This document shows positions 30,611 through 39,367 of a DNA stretch of 51,748 nucleotides, one piece after another (positions within the stretch are counted from its first letter, which is position 1; the number at the start of each line of letters is the position of its first letter). The stretch lies in NCBI GenBank assembly GCA_036732755.1, contig DAINBU010000018.1, positions 1 through 51,748 of the forward strand, read 5' to 3'. Under the pieces are notes generated by a model. The model was not told the DNA's origin and did no database searches. It saw nothing but the letters and a program-made list of their open reading frames with translations. Source of the stretch: DASRRB01 sp036732755. Its GTDB lineage: Bacteria > Planctomycetota > B15-G4 > SIAN01. A program made the translations under genes and the position numbers.

Positions 30611-31630
30611 CTACCAGGGGCGGCTGCGGATCTGCTCGAGGACGGCCTCCGCCGCCTCGAGCGCGCGCAGCGCCTCGTCGGCCGAGACCTCCGGCGGCGA
30701 GCCGGTCCGCACCGCGCGCACGAACGAAGCGAGCTCGGCCTGCAGCGGCTCCTCGTCGTCGAGCTCGAGCTCCTCGAACTCGATCAGGCCGCGGAAGGCG
30801 GTGGCGGCGATCAGCGGCAGCTCCTCGTCGGGCGTCGCCGCGATGCGCGCCCACTGCTTCGCGAGGCGCGCGTCGAAGTCGCGCGGCCGCCTCGCGAGGA
30901 AGGCGTACTTCTTCCCGAAGTCGAGCGAGAGGAAGACGTCGCGCGAGAAGACGCGCGTGCGGCGCATCGGCGCGAGGCTGACGCGGCTGGCGGTCAGGTT
31001 GGCGACCGCGCCGTCGGCGAACTCGAGCCGCGCGCTCGCGATGTCCTCGTGCGGCGAGAGCAGCGCGCCCCCGACGGCCCGGACCTCGCGCAAGGGACTG
31101 CGGATCAGGTGCAGCACGATGTCGAGGTCGTGGATCATCAGGTCGTGCACGACGCCGACGTCGGCCGACCGGAAGGAGAAGGGGGCGAGGCGGTGCGCCT
31201 CGATGAAGCGCGGCTCGAGCGCGAGGCGGCGTGCTGCGCGCAGCGCCGGGTTGAAGCGCTCGACGTGGCCCACCTGCAGGCAGACGCCGCGCGTGCGCGC
31301 CAGCGCCGCCAGCGCGCGCGCCTCGTCGAGCCTGGCGGCGAGCGGCTTCTCGACCAGCACCGCGATGCCGCGCTCGATCAGGGGCGCGGCGACCTCGCGA
31401 TGGAGGCGCGTCGGCACGCAGACGCTGGCGAGGTCGAGGTCGGCGTCGAGCTGCTCGCACGACTCGAGCGCGCGCCCGCCATGGCGCCCGGCCACCTCCG
31501 TCGCCCGGGCGAGGTCGGGGTCGACCACCGCGGCGAGCTCGACGCCGCCCGCCGCCATCCCGGCGTAGATCCGGGCGTGCTGCCGGCCGACGTGGCCGGC
31601 GCCGACGACCGCGGCGCGAAGCCTCCGCAT
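30611..31630 (-). CDS. Gfo/Idh/MocA family oxidoreductase, possibly GnnA-like
   Basis: 339 residues from ATG 31630. It has an N-terminal NAD(P)-binding fold RAAVVGAGHVGRQHARIYAG, then the family EKP motif (VLVEKPLAA) and a C-terminal alpha/beta domain with GHVERFNPA, VVHDLMIHDLDIVLHL. The position directly after lpxA (16 bases) matches the locus where Leptospira and Acidithiobacillus encode GnnA, the UDP-GlcNAc 3-dehydrogenase of the same superfamily that leads to 3-amino lipid A. The aminotransferase partner GnnB is not next to it. A role in lipid A or another envelope sugar is therefore an inference from context. Confidence 0.85.
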   Translation of the reverse strand: MRRLRAAVVGAGHVGRQHARIYAGMAAGGVELAAVVDPDLARATEVAGRHGGRALESCEQLDADLDLASVCVPTRLHREVAAPLIERGIAVLVEKPLAARLDEARALAALARTRGVCLQVGHVERFNPALRAARRLALEPRFIEAHRLAPFSFRSADVGVVHDLMIHDLDIVLHLIRSPLREVRAVGGALLSPHEDIASARLEFADGAVANLTASRVSLAPMRRTRVFSRDVFLSLDFGKKYAFLARRPRDFDARLAKQWARIAATPDEELPLIAATAFRGLIEFEELELDDEEPLQAELASFVRAVRTGSPPEVSADEALRALEAAEAVLEQIRSRPW

Positions 31631-31646
31631 GCAAACCTCCCGCGCG

Positions 31647-32471
31647 TCAGTTCGACGGCGGTACCGGGCGGTCGGTGCGGAACTGCTCGAGGTAGCGGCC
31701 CGCGGGCGACGAGGTCCACTCGCGGACGAACCCGATCAGCTCCTCGGCCAGGCTGCCCGGAGGCGCCTCGACGTTCGGCAGGACCTGCGACAACGCCGTC
31801 TTGCGGCGGAACAGCAGGTTGTAGACGCGCTTCAGCTCCTCGATCTCCTCGTCCTTCACGCCCGCCCGCTGCAGGCCGACCAGGTTGAGCGCGCGCACGC
31901 GCACGCGGTCGCCCGCGACCTTCATGAAGGGCGGCACGTCGTGCACGATGCGGCTGCACCCGCCGACGTAGGTCATGCGTCCGATGCGGGCGAAGTGGTG
32001 GCAGGCGACGGCGCCGGCGAGCACGCAGCGGTCGCCGATCTCGACGTGGCCGGCGATCAGCACCGCGTTGGCCATCGTGATGTCGTTGCCGACCTTGCAG
32101 TCGTGGCCGATGTGGCTGCACGCCATCAGCATGTTGCGGTCGCCGATGACCGTCGCCCCGCCGCCCTTCACCGTCCCGCGGCTGATGGTCACGCACTCGC
32201 GGATGATGTTGTGGTTGCCGACGGTCAGCGTGGTCGGCTCGCCGCGGTAGGTCTTGTCCTGCGGCATCCCCCCGACCACGGCACCCGGGTGGACCTGGTT
32301 GTCGGTGCCGAGCGTCGTGTAGCTGCCGACCACCACGTGCGAGAGGAGCTTCGTGCGGTCGCCGATGCGCACGCCGGGGTGGACGTGGCAGAACGGGCCG
32401 ACCTCGACGTCGGCGCCGAGCTCGGCGCCCGCCTCGACGATCGCCAGCGGGTGGATGTGCGGCGCGCTCAC
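31647..32471 (-). CDS. lpxA: UDP-N-acetylglucosamine acyltransferase LpxA
   Basis: 274 residues from a GTG that overlaps the lpxC-fabZ stop (GTGA). Left-handed beta-helix hexapeptides run through the N-terminal two thirds (HPLAIVEAGAELGADVEVG, VHPGAVVGGMPQDKTYRGE). The catalytic His lies in CSHIGHDCKVGND, and AGHVEIGDRCVLAG follows. The C-terminal helices include VRALNLVGLQRAGV and LKRVYNLLFRRKTAL. It adds a hydroxyacyl chain from ACP to UDP-GlcNAc, the first step of lipid A synthesis. It is translationally coupled to LpxC-FabZ. Confidence 0.97.
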   Translation of the reverse strand: MSAPHIHPLAIVEAGAELGADVEVGPFCHVHPGVRIGDRTKLLSHVVVGSYTTLGTDNQVHPGAVVGGMPQDKTYRGEPTTLTVGNHNIIRECVTISRGTVKGGGATVIGDRNMLMACSHIGHDCKVGNDITMANAVLIAGHVEIGDRCVLAGAVACHHFARIGRMTYVGGCSRIVHDVPPFMKVAGDRVRVRALNLVGLQRAGVKDEEIEELKRVYNLLFRRKTALSQVLPNVEAPPGSLAEELIGFVREWTSSPAGRYLEQFRTDRPVPPSN

Positions 32472-33781
32472 GTCGCGTCCACCAGGGTGAAGGTGAGCAG
32501 CGCCTCGGCGACCTTGTGGTTGCCGACCTTCGCGACCGCGGCGCCCTGCCCCATCTTGCTGCGGACCTTGGTCGCCTCGATCTCGATGCGGAGCTGGTCG
32601 CCGGGGACGACCGCGCGGCGGAACCGGACCTGGTCGATCGACCAGAGCATCGCGAGCTTGCCGGTGTTCTCGAGCCGGCGCAGCAGGAGCAGGCCGGCGA
32701 GCTGCGCCATCGCCTCGAGGATCAGCACGCCGGGCATGATCGGCTGGCCGGGGAAGTGACCCTGGAAGAAGGGCTCGTTGATCGTGACGTTCTTGATGCC
32801 GACCGCTCTACGGTAGCCCTCGAGCTCGATCACGCGGTCGATCAGCAGGAACGGATACCGGTGCGGCAGGAGAGTGAGGATCTCCTTGATGTCCATCGCG
32901 GACGCCGCTTCGACCGTCTGCGCCGCCTCGTCGGCCTCGAGCTGCTCGAGCAGGCGGCCGACCAGCTTGCGGTTGGCGGCGTGGCCGGTCTTGGTCGCGA
33001 CCACGCGGCCCTTCAGGTCGGCGCCGAGCAGGAAGAGGTCCCCCATCAGGTCGAGGACCTTGTGGCGCACGAGCTCGTCGCCGAAGCGCAGCGGCGGGTT
33101 GCCGTCGGTGGCGGAGCCGTTGCTGCGCACGACGATCGTGTTCTCGGCCGACGCGCCCTGGCCGAGCCCGCGCTTGCGCAGCTCCTCGATCTCGCTCTCG
33201 AAGCAGAAGGTGCGCGCCGGCGCGATCGACTTCGAGAAGGTTTCGGCGTCGACATGGAGCGCGAAGTACTGGCTGCGCACCGTCGACTCGGGATAGTCGA
33301 GGGTGTAGGCGAGCGAGAGCCCCTCCTCGTCGCTCGGGACCGCGCTGATGAAGGAGTCGCCGATCGTGACGGCGACCGCGTCGCGCACCTCGAGCTGCTT
33401 GCGCAGCGACTTCTGCTCGACGATGCCGGCCTTCTGCAGCGCCTCGGCCCACGGGAGCGCGCTCCCGTCGAGGCCCGGCATCTCGACGCCGTCGATCTCG
33501 ACGTGCAGGTTGTCGACGCCGAGCCCCATGAGCGCCGCGCACAGGTGCTCGACGGTGTGGACCTCCGCCTCCTCGTTCTTGAGCGCCGTCCGCCGCGGAT
33601 TGTCGGCGATGAAGCGGTAGGCGGCGGGGATCTCCGGCGCGTCGGGCAGGTCCTTGCGCACGAAGACCACGCCGCCGTCGGCGTCCCCCGGGGAGACCTT
33701 CACCCTCGTCTGCGCGCCGGAGTGGAGTCCCACGCCGGTGAGCTCGAAGGCGGATTTGATCGTTCGCTGGTTGCGGCGCAT
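32468..33781 (-). CDS. lpxC/fabZ: LpxC-FabZ fusion (deacetylase plus hydroxyacyl-ACP dehydratase)
   Basis: 437 residues from ATG 33781. Residues 1 to about 290 are LpxC: FELTGVGLHSG, zinc ligand region TVEHLCAAL, then HKVLDLMGDLFLLG with the second zinc His and Asp, and a later active-site HAANRKLV. From about residue 295 the FabZ hot-dog domain follows: ILTLLPHRYPFLLIDRV, NEPFFQGHFPGQPIMPGV with the catalytic His and LILEAMAQ with the Glu. LpxC commits UDP-acylglucosamine to lipid A; FabZ dehydrates beta-hydroxyacyl-ACP, competing for the same acyl pool. The fusion is known in Bacteroidota, Chlorobi and Planctomycetota. It precedes lpxA with a 4-base overlap. Confidence 0.97.
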   Translation of the reverse strand: MRRNQRTIKSAFELTGVGLHSGAQTRVKVSPGDADGGVVFVRKDLPDAPEIPAAYRFIADNPRRTALKNEEAEVHTVEHLCAALMGLGVDNLHVEIDGVEMPGLDGSALPWAEALQKAGIVEQKSLRKQLEVRDAVAVTIGDSFISAVPSDEEGLSLAYTLDYPESTVRSQYFALHVDAETFSKSIAPARTFCFESEIEELRKRGLGQGASAENTIVVRSNGSATDGNPPLRFGDELVRHKVLDLMGDLFLLGADLKGRVVATKTGHAANRKLVGRLLEQLEADEAAQTVEAASAMDIKEILTLLPHRYPFLLIDRVIELEGYRRAVGIKNVTINEPFFQGHFPGQPIMPGVLILEAMAQLAGLLLLRRLENTGKLAMLWSIDQVRFRRAVVPGDQLRIEIEATKVRSKMGQGAAVAKVGNHKVAEALLTFTLVDAT

Positions 33782-33834
33782 GTCCTGCCGGTAGGGGGTT
33801 CCTGGGCGACGCGGGGCCGGGAGGGCCCGCGATC

Positions 33835-34416
33835 TTACTTCGCGTCGAGGATCCCGAGGATCGCGTCGGTCACGTCGAGCGCGGCGCGATGGGCGACCAC
33901 GCTCCGCACCACGATCTCCGGGATCACCTCGTTGCGCGTGTTCCCCGAGACGGCGCCCGAGGTGAACTGCAGGATCAGGTCGAGGTCGTGCCCCTCGAGG
34001 TAGGTCTTGCAGGCGGTGACCACCCGCGCGTGGGCGTCGATCAGCGAGCGCGCCACCTTGGCGTCGAACTCCTCGTCGAGCCCCTTCGCCTTCTGCGTCA
34101 GCTTGAACTCCTCGAGCTTGATCTCCTGCTGCTGGCGCTTCCACTCCTCGCTGCCGGTCTTGAAGGTCTCGAGCGTGCCGCGCAGGGCGGAGAGGTTCTT
34201 GTCGTCCGCCTCGAGCAGCTTGCGCATGGCGTCGTGCCACTGCTGGATCAGGGTCTGCTCGGCCTGCGACTGCTTGTGCTGGCTCACCAGCTTCGACATG
34301 TCGATGAAGGCGACGCGCGGCCCCTCGCTCGGCCGGAAGCCGACCGAGACGTACGCGAAGAGGAGCAGCGCCGGCACGAGCAGGCGGCGCGCGTCGAAGC
34401 GGGGCTTGCGTTCCAT
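33835..34416 (-). CDS. OmpH/Skp family periplasmic chaperone
   Basis: 193 residues. An N-terminal hydrophobic segment LLVPALLLFAYVSVG acts as signal peptide or anchor. The family start RVAFIDMSKLVSQ precedes a long helical coiled-coil arm (MRKLLEADDKNLSALRGTLE, IKLEEFKLTQKAKGLDEEFD) and a short C-terminal strand-helix. Skp/OmpH holds unfolded outer-membrane proteins on the way to BamA, which lies directly upstream (start 49 bases after the bamA stop). Placement between bamA and lpxC is the classic order. Confidence 0.88.
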   Translation of the reverse strand: MERKPRFDARRLLVPALLLFAYVSVGFRPSEGPRVAFIDMSKLVSQHKQSQAEQTLIQQWHDAMRKLLEADDKNLSALRGTLETFKTGSEEWKRQQQEIKLEEFKLTQKAKGLDEEFDAKVARSLIDAHARVVTACKTYLEGHDLDLILQFTSGAVSGNTRNEVIPEIVVRSVVAHRAALDVTDAILGILDAK

Positions 34417-34465
34417 GCGATCCTCCGGGCGGAGCGGGGCCCCACATCTTGGCAGACGGGGCGGC

Positions 34466-37018
34466 TCAGAATCTCGCGGAAAAGCTGATCTGGAAGCTCT
34501 CGCGCTCGTCGTCGCGGCGGCGCTGCAGCGGGATGCCGTAGTAGAGCTCGAGCGGCGCGGAGAGGATCTGGATCGGGATGCGCAGCCGCAGCCCCACGCC
34601 GACGCTCATGCGCCAGTGGTCGTCGATGAACGAGTTCCAGTCGCTCGACAGCATGCCCTGGTCCATGAAGACCAGACCGCGCAGGAAGGGCTGGTTCTCG
34701 CGCAGCCGCGCGTCGTAGGTGTCGAGCAGCGGGAAGACGTACTCCGTGTTCACGACCCAGCCGATCTCGCCGCCCTCGGAGAAGCCCTGGTCGTGCGGGC
34801 CGACGCCGCGGTACTCGAAGCCGCGCAACTGGAGGTAGTCGTTGGGGCCGCCCGCGAAGAAGCGCTCGAAGAAGGGGATGTCGTTCTCGGGGCCGAACGG
34901 GTGGGCGAAGCCGACCGCGCCGCGCACCGACCAGACCTGGCGCTGCTCGTCCTCGTTCTCCACGACCGGCACCAGGTTCTCGACCGACGCCGACAGCTTG
35001 TAGGCGTCGACCTCGCCGCCGAGCGGCCCGCCGAGCAGCTGCGCGCCGGCGTCGACGCGCTGCCCGTCGGTCGGGTTGCGCAGCGAGTCGAGGCGCTGCC
35101 AGTTCCAGTTGGAGAGCAGGCCGTGCACCTGCGTCACGCCCTGCGCCGCCTCGAGGTCCTCGATCGGCGGGGTGAACTCGACGATGTTGCTGATTTCGAC
35201 GTTGTCGATGCGCGCGCCGAGCGAGACCCCCGTGTTGCGGGTCAGCTTCTTGCCGACCGTCACCGTCGTGCCGACCGTGCGCTCGTCGTAGAAGCGCGGC
35301 AGGTACTCCTGCAGGTGGGCGTTGGCGCTGAAGAACCAGGGGTTGACGTCGGGCCCGCTCAGGTAGGGCTCGCTGAACTCGACCAGGTAGTTCGACGTCG
35401 TGCTGCCCGGGTTGGCGCGCAGGTGGATGCGCTGGCCGGCGCCGTGGAAGGCGCGCTGCTCGATGAACTCCTGGAACGTCGCGCCCGGACTGCTCGGGAA
35501 ATCGAAGATGTCGGCGTTGGAGATGGCGAGGTCGACGCCGAAGAAGGGCCCCTGGCCCGACGCGATGCCGCCGAAGATGTTGAAGACGCCGTTGGTGCCG
35601 TCGTTGACGCGCAGCACGATGTTCTCGCGCTTGGGGTCGTCGGGGATCTTCTCCTGCTCGACCCACGCGTTCGGACGGTTCTGCTCGTCGGAGAAGAAGC
35701 CGGTGGTGCGCAGGCGGTCGGTGGCGAGGTCCATCTCGTCGCCGTCGAAGAGCTCGCCGGGGTGGAGGTCGAGCTCGCGGCGGACCACCTCGTCCTTCGT
35801 GTTCTTGTTCCCGACGACGCGCACGTCGCCGACGAGCTTGGGCTGGTCCTCGTTGATCCGGAAGGTGAGGTCGACCTCGGTGCTGCCGAGCGAACTCGCC
35901 TCGATCGGCTTCTGCGGGATCATGACCTCGACGTAGCCGCGGTGGCGGTAGTACTTGATGATGCGGTCGCGGTCCTTGCGGTAGAGCGTCTGGCGGTAGG
36001 GCTGGCCCGGCTTCATCTTCACGAGACCGGCGGAGAGCAGCTCCGAGGTCGGGAAGTTGACGTTCCCCTCGAACTTCACCGACCGGATCGTGTAGCGCGG
36101 CCCCTGGTCGATGCGGAGCACGATGTCGACCGTGTCGCCGAGCTCGTTCGACGTCACCGAGTCGACCGCGACGCGCGCGTCGAGGTAGCCCTCGTCCCAG
36201 AGGAACTGCTCGATCTGGACCACGTCCTCCTGGAGCACTTCGGGCTTGTAGGTCTGCGTGAAGATCCAGAACGAGCGGCTCGTCTTCATGATCGAGCGCA
36301 GCGGGTGGCGCTCCCAGAAGCGCCACGCCGACGAGGTGAAGTCGCGCAGCCCCTCGAACTCGACGTGGTCGACGTGGACCTCGGGTCCCTCGATCACGTG
36401 GAAGGCGAGCACGAAGTCGTCGCCGTCCTTCTCGATGCGCGGCGCGATCTCGACGTGGAGGTAGCCCTCCTCCTGGTACTTCTCCTCGAGCTTGCGCACC
36501 AGCACGAGCAGGCCGCCGCCGCCGCGGTCGGAGATGGTGGGCGCCGGGATCGTGCCCGACTCCGACAGGCCGAGCGCCTTGCGCAGGTCGGCTTCCTCGA
36601 GCTCCTTGTTGCCGACGAAGCGCACGCGCCGCACGGTCGGGACGTCGCCGAGCTCGAAGACGACGCGGACGCCGCCGCTCGGGAGGCGCGTCGCGGTGAC
36701 CTGCGTGGTCCAGACCAGGAACTGCGCGATCGCCTTCATGTCCTCGTCGACGGTCTTGGGCGACCAGGGCTTGCCCTTCTGCGTGCGCACGCGCAGGCGC
36801 AGCGCCTCCTCCGTCATCCGCTTGCTGCCCCGGAAGACGACCTCCTCGACGATCGCCTGCTCGACGGCGCCCTCCTGGACGATGCGCGGCGCGTCGTCCT
36901 GGCGGGGCTGCTTCGGCTTCTCCTGCGGCGCGGCGGCCGGGCGGGCGTTGGGCACGCCGTCGCCCTGCGGGGCCGCGGCGATCAGGGGACCGAAGAGGAG
37001 CGCGGCCGCGACGTGCAA
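34466..37018 (-). CDS. bamA: Outer membrane assembly factor BamA
   Basis: 850 residues from a TTG at 37016-37018, 4 bases after the dnaB stop. A short signal-like N-terminus (HVAAALLFGPLIAAA) is followed by a Pro/Gln-rich linker and POTRA domains: EEVVFRGSKRMTEEALRLRV, VRRVRFVGNKELEEADLRKA, VDHVEFEGLRDF, IRSVKFEGNVNFPTSELLS and VGDVRVVGNKNTKDEVV. The C-terminal half is the Omp85 beta-barrel, with AVGFAHPFGPENDIPFFERF then FAGGPNDYLQLRGFEYRGVG (the VRGF/Y-like lid motif), ending in a terminal Phe (FQISFSARF). It inserts beta-barrel proteins. The gene sits between dnaB and ompH. Confidence 0.96.
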   Translation of the reverse strand: MHVAAALLFGPLIAAAPQGDGVPNARPAAAPQEKPKQPRQDDAPRIVQEGAVEQAIVEEVVFRGSKRMTEEALRLRVRTQKGKPWSPKTVDEDMKAIAQFLVWTTQVTATRLPSGGVRVVFELGDVPTVRRVRFVGNKELEEADLRKALGLSESGTIPAPTISDRGGGGLLVLVRKLEEKYQEEGYLHVEIAPRIEKDGDDFVLAFHVIEGPEVHVDHVEFEGLRDFTSSAWRFWERHPLRSIMKTSRSFWIFTQTYKPEVLQEDVVQIEQFLWDEGYLDARVAVDSVTSNELGDTVDIVLRIDQGPRYTIRSVKFEGNVNFPTSELLSAGLVKMKPGQPYRQTLYRKDRDRIIKYYRHRGYVEVMIPQKPIEASSLGSTEVDLTFRINEDQPKLVGDVRVVGNKNTKDEVVRRELDLHPGELFDGDEMDLATDRLRTTGFFSDEQNRPNAWVEQEKIPDDPKRENIVLRVNDGTNGVFNIFGGIASGQGPFFGVDLAISNADIFDFPSSPGATFQEFIEQRAFHGAGQRIHLRANPGSTTSNYLVEFSEPYLSGPDVNPWFFSANAHLQEYLPRFYDERTVGTTVTVGKKLTRNTGVSLGARIDNVEISNIVEFTPPIEDLEAAQGVTQVHGLLSNWNWQRLDSLRNPTDGQRVDAGAQLLGGPLGGEVDAYKLSASVENLVPVVENEDEQRQVWSVRGAVGFAHPFGPENDIPFFERFFAGGPNDYLQLRGFEYRGVGPHDQGFSEGGEIGWVVNTEYVFPLLDTYDARLRENQPFLRGLVFMDQGMLSSDWNSFIDDHWRMSVGVGLRLRIPIQILSAPLELYYGIPLQRRRDDERESFQISFSARF

Positions 37019-37022
37019 GCTT

Positions 37023-38393
37023 TCACCCGCGGAAGTCGAGGTCGGAGAACGGCTCGAAGCGCAGTTGGCTCGGGAAGAAGGTGAGCTTGAACTCGCCGAT
37101 CGGGCCGTTGCGGTTCTTGGCGATGATGCAGTTGGCCTGGTTCTGCGTCTGCGGGTTCTTGCCGCCGTCGTAGTAGTCCTCTCGGTAGAGGAACAGCACG
37201 ACGTCCGCGTCCTGCTCGATCGAGCCCGACTCGCGCAGGTCGGACATGCGCGGGCGGTGGTCCTCGCGCGCGTCGACGCTGCGGTTGAGCTGGGAGATCG
37301 CGATCACCGGGAGGTCGAGCTCGCGCGCGAGGCGCTTGAGCGACATCGAGATCTGCGAGATCTCCTGCTGGCGGCTCTCCGCCAGCGGCGCCGTGACCAG
37401 CTGCAGGTAGTCGACGATCACGAGCCCGATGTCGTGCGCCGACTTGAGGCGGCGCGCCCGGGCCCGGATCTGCAGCGCGCTCATGCCCGGCGTGTCGTCG
37501 ATGAAGATCGGCGCCTCCGCCAGCACGCCGACCGCCTCGGAGAAGCGCGCGCGGTCGTCCGCGCCGAGGCTGCCGCGCCGGATCAGGTGGGCGTCGACCT
37601 GCCCCTGCGACGCCGTGATGTTGAGCGCGATCTGGTCCTTCGGCATCTCGAGGCTGAAGATCGCGACGCCGACGCGCGGGTCGTTCTCCGTCGCGACGCG
37701 CCGCGCGATGTTGAGCGCGAGCGTCGTCTTGCCGACGCTCGGCCGCGCGGCGAGCACGACCATCTGCCCCCGCTGCAGGCCGGAGAGCTTGTCGTCGAGC
37801 TCGGGGAAGCGCGTGCGGACGCCCTGGAACTCGCGCCGCTGCTCCAGCCCGAGCATCATCTCGCCGAGCACCGACTTGATGTCGATCGAGTCGCGCCGCG
37901 CGCCGCGCTCGCCGTGGCGCGCCACGTCGAAGATCACCTGCTCGGCGCCGTCGATCAGCTCCTCGATCGGGCGGCCGCCGCCGCGAGCCTCCTCGAGGAT
38001 GCGCTGCGCGGCGAGGATCAGGCGGCGCTGCAGGGCGCGCTCGCGCACGATCGCCGCGTGGTAGGCGACGTTGGCCGCCGACGGCACGCGCTCGAGCAGC
38101 CGCGTCAGCTCGAGCGCGCCGCCGATCCGCTCGAACTCGCCCGACTTCTGCAGGTGGGCGCCGACGATCGTGACGTCGACGCCGCTGCCGTGGTCGAACA
38201 ACTCGAGGATGGCCCGGAAGACGATCTGGTTGCTGACGACGTAGAAGTCGTCGACGTCGAGCAGGTCGACGACGTCGGTCAGGACGTTGCGGTCCTGCAG
38301 CAGCGAGCCGAGCACCGCCTCCTCGGCCTCGCGGTGGTGCGGCGGCGCCTTCGCCGCCAGCGTCTCGAGAACGCTCGGATCGATCGAGACCAC
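37023..38393 (-). CDS. dnaB: Replicative DNA helicase DnaB
   Basis: 456 residues. The N-terminal helical domain begins PPHHREAEEAVLGSLLQD. The RecA-like domain has GLQRGQMVVLAARPSVGKTT (Walker A), FSLEMPKDQIALN, Walker B IGLVIVDYLQLV, and the arginine-finger region SQLNRSVDAREDHRPRMSDL then SGSIEQDADVVLFLYREDYY. It unwinds DNA at the replication fork as a hexamer. It lies between rplI and bamA; rpsF-rpsR-rplI-dnaB is a common bacterial order. Confidence 0.98.
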   Translation of the reverse strand: MVSIDPSVLETLAAKAPPHHREAEEAVLGSLLQDRNVLTDVVDLLDVDDFYVVSNQIVFRAILELFDHGSGVDVTIVGAHLQKSGEFERIGGALELTRLLERVPSAANVAYHAAIVRERALQRRLILAAQRILEEARGGGRPIEELIDGAEQVIFDVARHGERGARRDSIDIKSVLGEMMLGLEQRREFQGVRTRFPELDDKLSGLQRGQMVVLAARPSVGKTTLALNIARRVATENDPRVGVAIFSLEMPKDQIALNITASQGQVDAHLIRRGSLGADDRARFSEAVGVLAEAPIFIDDTPGMSALQIRARARRLKSAHDIGLVIVDYLQLVTAPLAESRQQEISQISMSLKRLARELDLPVIAISQLNRSVDAREDHRPRMSDLRESGSIEQDADVVLFLYREDYYDGGKNPQTQNQANCIIAKNRNGPIGEFKLTFFPSQLRFEPFSDLDFRG

Positions 38394-38513
38394 GGCGCTC
38401 CCTCCCCTCTGACTCGTCCTCCATTCCTGCGGGGACGGCGCGCCGCTGCCGGTCCGCCCCCGGTGCGCCCGGCTCCTCGCCCCGCCGGGTTGGCGCGCGA
38501 CCCGGAACGATAC

Positions 38514-39068
38514 TCAGCTCTCGGCGGCGGGTGCAGACTCCGGCTTGGCGGCCCCGGCCGCGGATTCGTCGGCCGCCGGTGCGGCGGCGCCATCGGCCGG
38601 CGCGGCGCCCTCCTCGTCCGTGCCGCCCTCGGCCGCGACCACCACCGTGATCTGGACCTTGACGTCGGCGTGGAGGTGGATCGCGACGGGATAGGTGCCG
38701 ACCGCCTTGATCGGGTCCTTGATCCGGAAGTCGCGCTCGGCCACCTCGAAGCCCTTCTCGTGCAGGGCCTCGACCAGGACGTGCGGGCTCACCGAGCCGA
38801 ACAGGTGTCCCTCGGGGGTCGCGCGCATCGTCAGCGTGAGCGTGAGCCCCTCGAGCTTCCCCGCCACGCCCTGCAGCGCGGTGACGATCTTCTGCTCCTC
38901 GACGGCGAACTTCTTCTTCATCGCCGTGAGGCGCGAGAGGACGCCGGGCGACGCGAGCAGCGCCTTGCGCTGCGGCAGCAGGTGATTGCGGCCGTACCCC
39001 TCGCGCACCTGGACCTGGTCGCCCTTGCGGCCGAGCCCCTCGATGTTCTCGAGCAGGATGATCTGCAT
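38514..39068 (-). CDS. rplI: 50S ribosomal protein L9
   Basis: 184 residues. The N-terminal domain has MQIILLENIEGLGRKGDQVQ, VREGYGRNHLLPQRKAL and a long connecting helix. The C-terminal domain carries KLEGLTLTLTMRATPEGHLF and DPIKAVGTYPVAIHLHADVK. The last 40 residues are an Ala/Glu-rich tail beyond the usual 150. It sits after rpsR with 16 bases between. Confidence 0.98.
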   Translation of the reverse strand: MQIILLENIEGLGRKGDQVQVREGYGRNHLLPQRKALLASPGVLSRLTAMKKKFAVEEQKIVTALQGVAGKLEGLTLTLTMRATPEGHLFGSVSPHVLVEALHEKGFEVAERDFRIKDPIKAVGTYPVAIHLHADVKVQITVVVAAEGGTDEEGAAPADGAAAPAADESAAGAAKPESAPAAES

Positions 39069-39084
39069 GGTGTCCTCCGGCCGC

Positions 39085-39351
39085 TCAGCCGACGAACGGG
39101 AGCAGGCCGACGTAGCGCGCCTGCTTCACCGCGTTCTTCAGCTGCCGCTGGTGCTTCGCGCAGTTGCCCGAGCGCTTGCGCGAGAAGAGCTTGCCCTGCT
39201 GCGAGCAGAGCCGCTCCAGCGTGCCGACGTCTTTGTAGTCGATGACCAGCCCCTCCTTCTTGCAGAAGCGGCACGGTCCGCGGTCGACGAACTTCTTGTA
39301 ACGGCGCTGCCGGGCGCGGGCGAGCGCGATGCGTGACTTCTTCTTCGGCAT
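39085..39351 (-). CDS. rpsR: 30S ribosomal protein S18 (cysteine-rich form)
   Basis: 88 residues. The core DYKDVGTLERLCSQQGKL then SGNCAKHQRQLKNAVKQAR is canonical. Four cysteines (PCRFC, LERLC, SGNC) could bind zinc, the so-called C+ form. It binds 16S rRNA with S6, encoded just upstream. Confidence 0.98.
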   Translation of the reverse strand: MPKKKSRIALARARQRRYKKFVDRGPCRFCKKEGLVIDYKDVGTLERLCSQQGKLFSRKRSGNCAKHQRQLKNAVKQARYVGLLPFVG

Positions 39352-39367
39352 GGTCGTCCTCGTCCTC

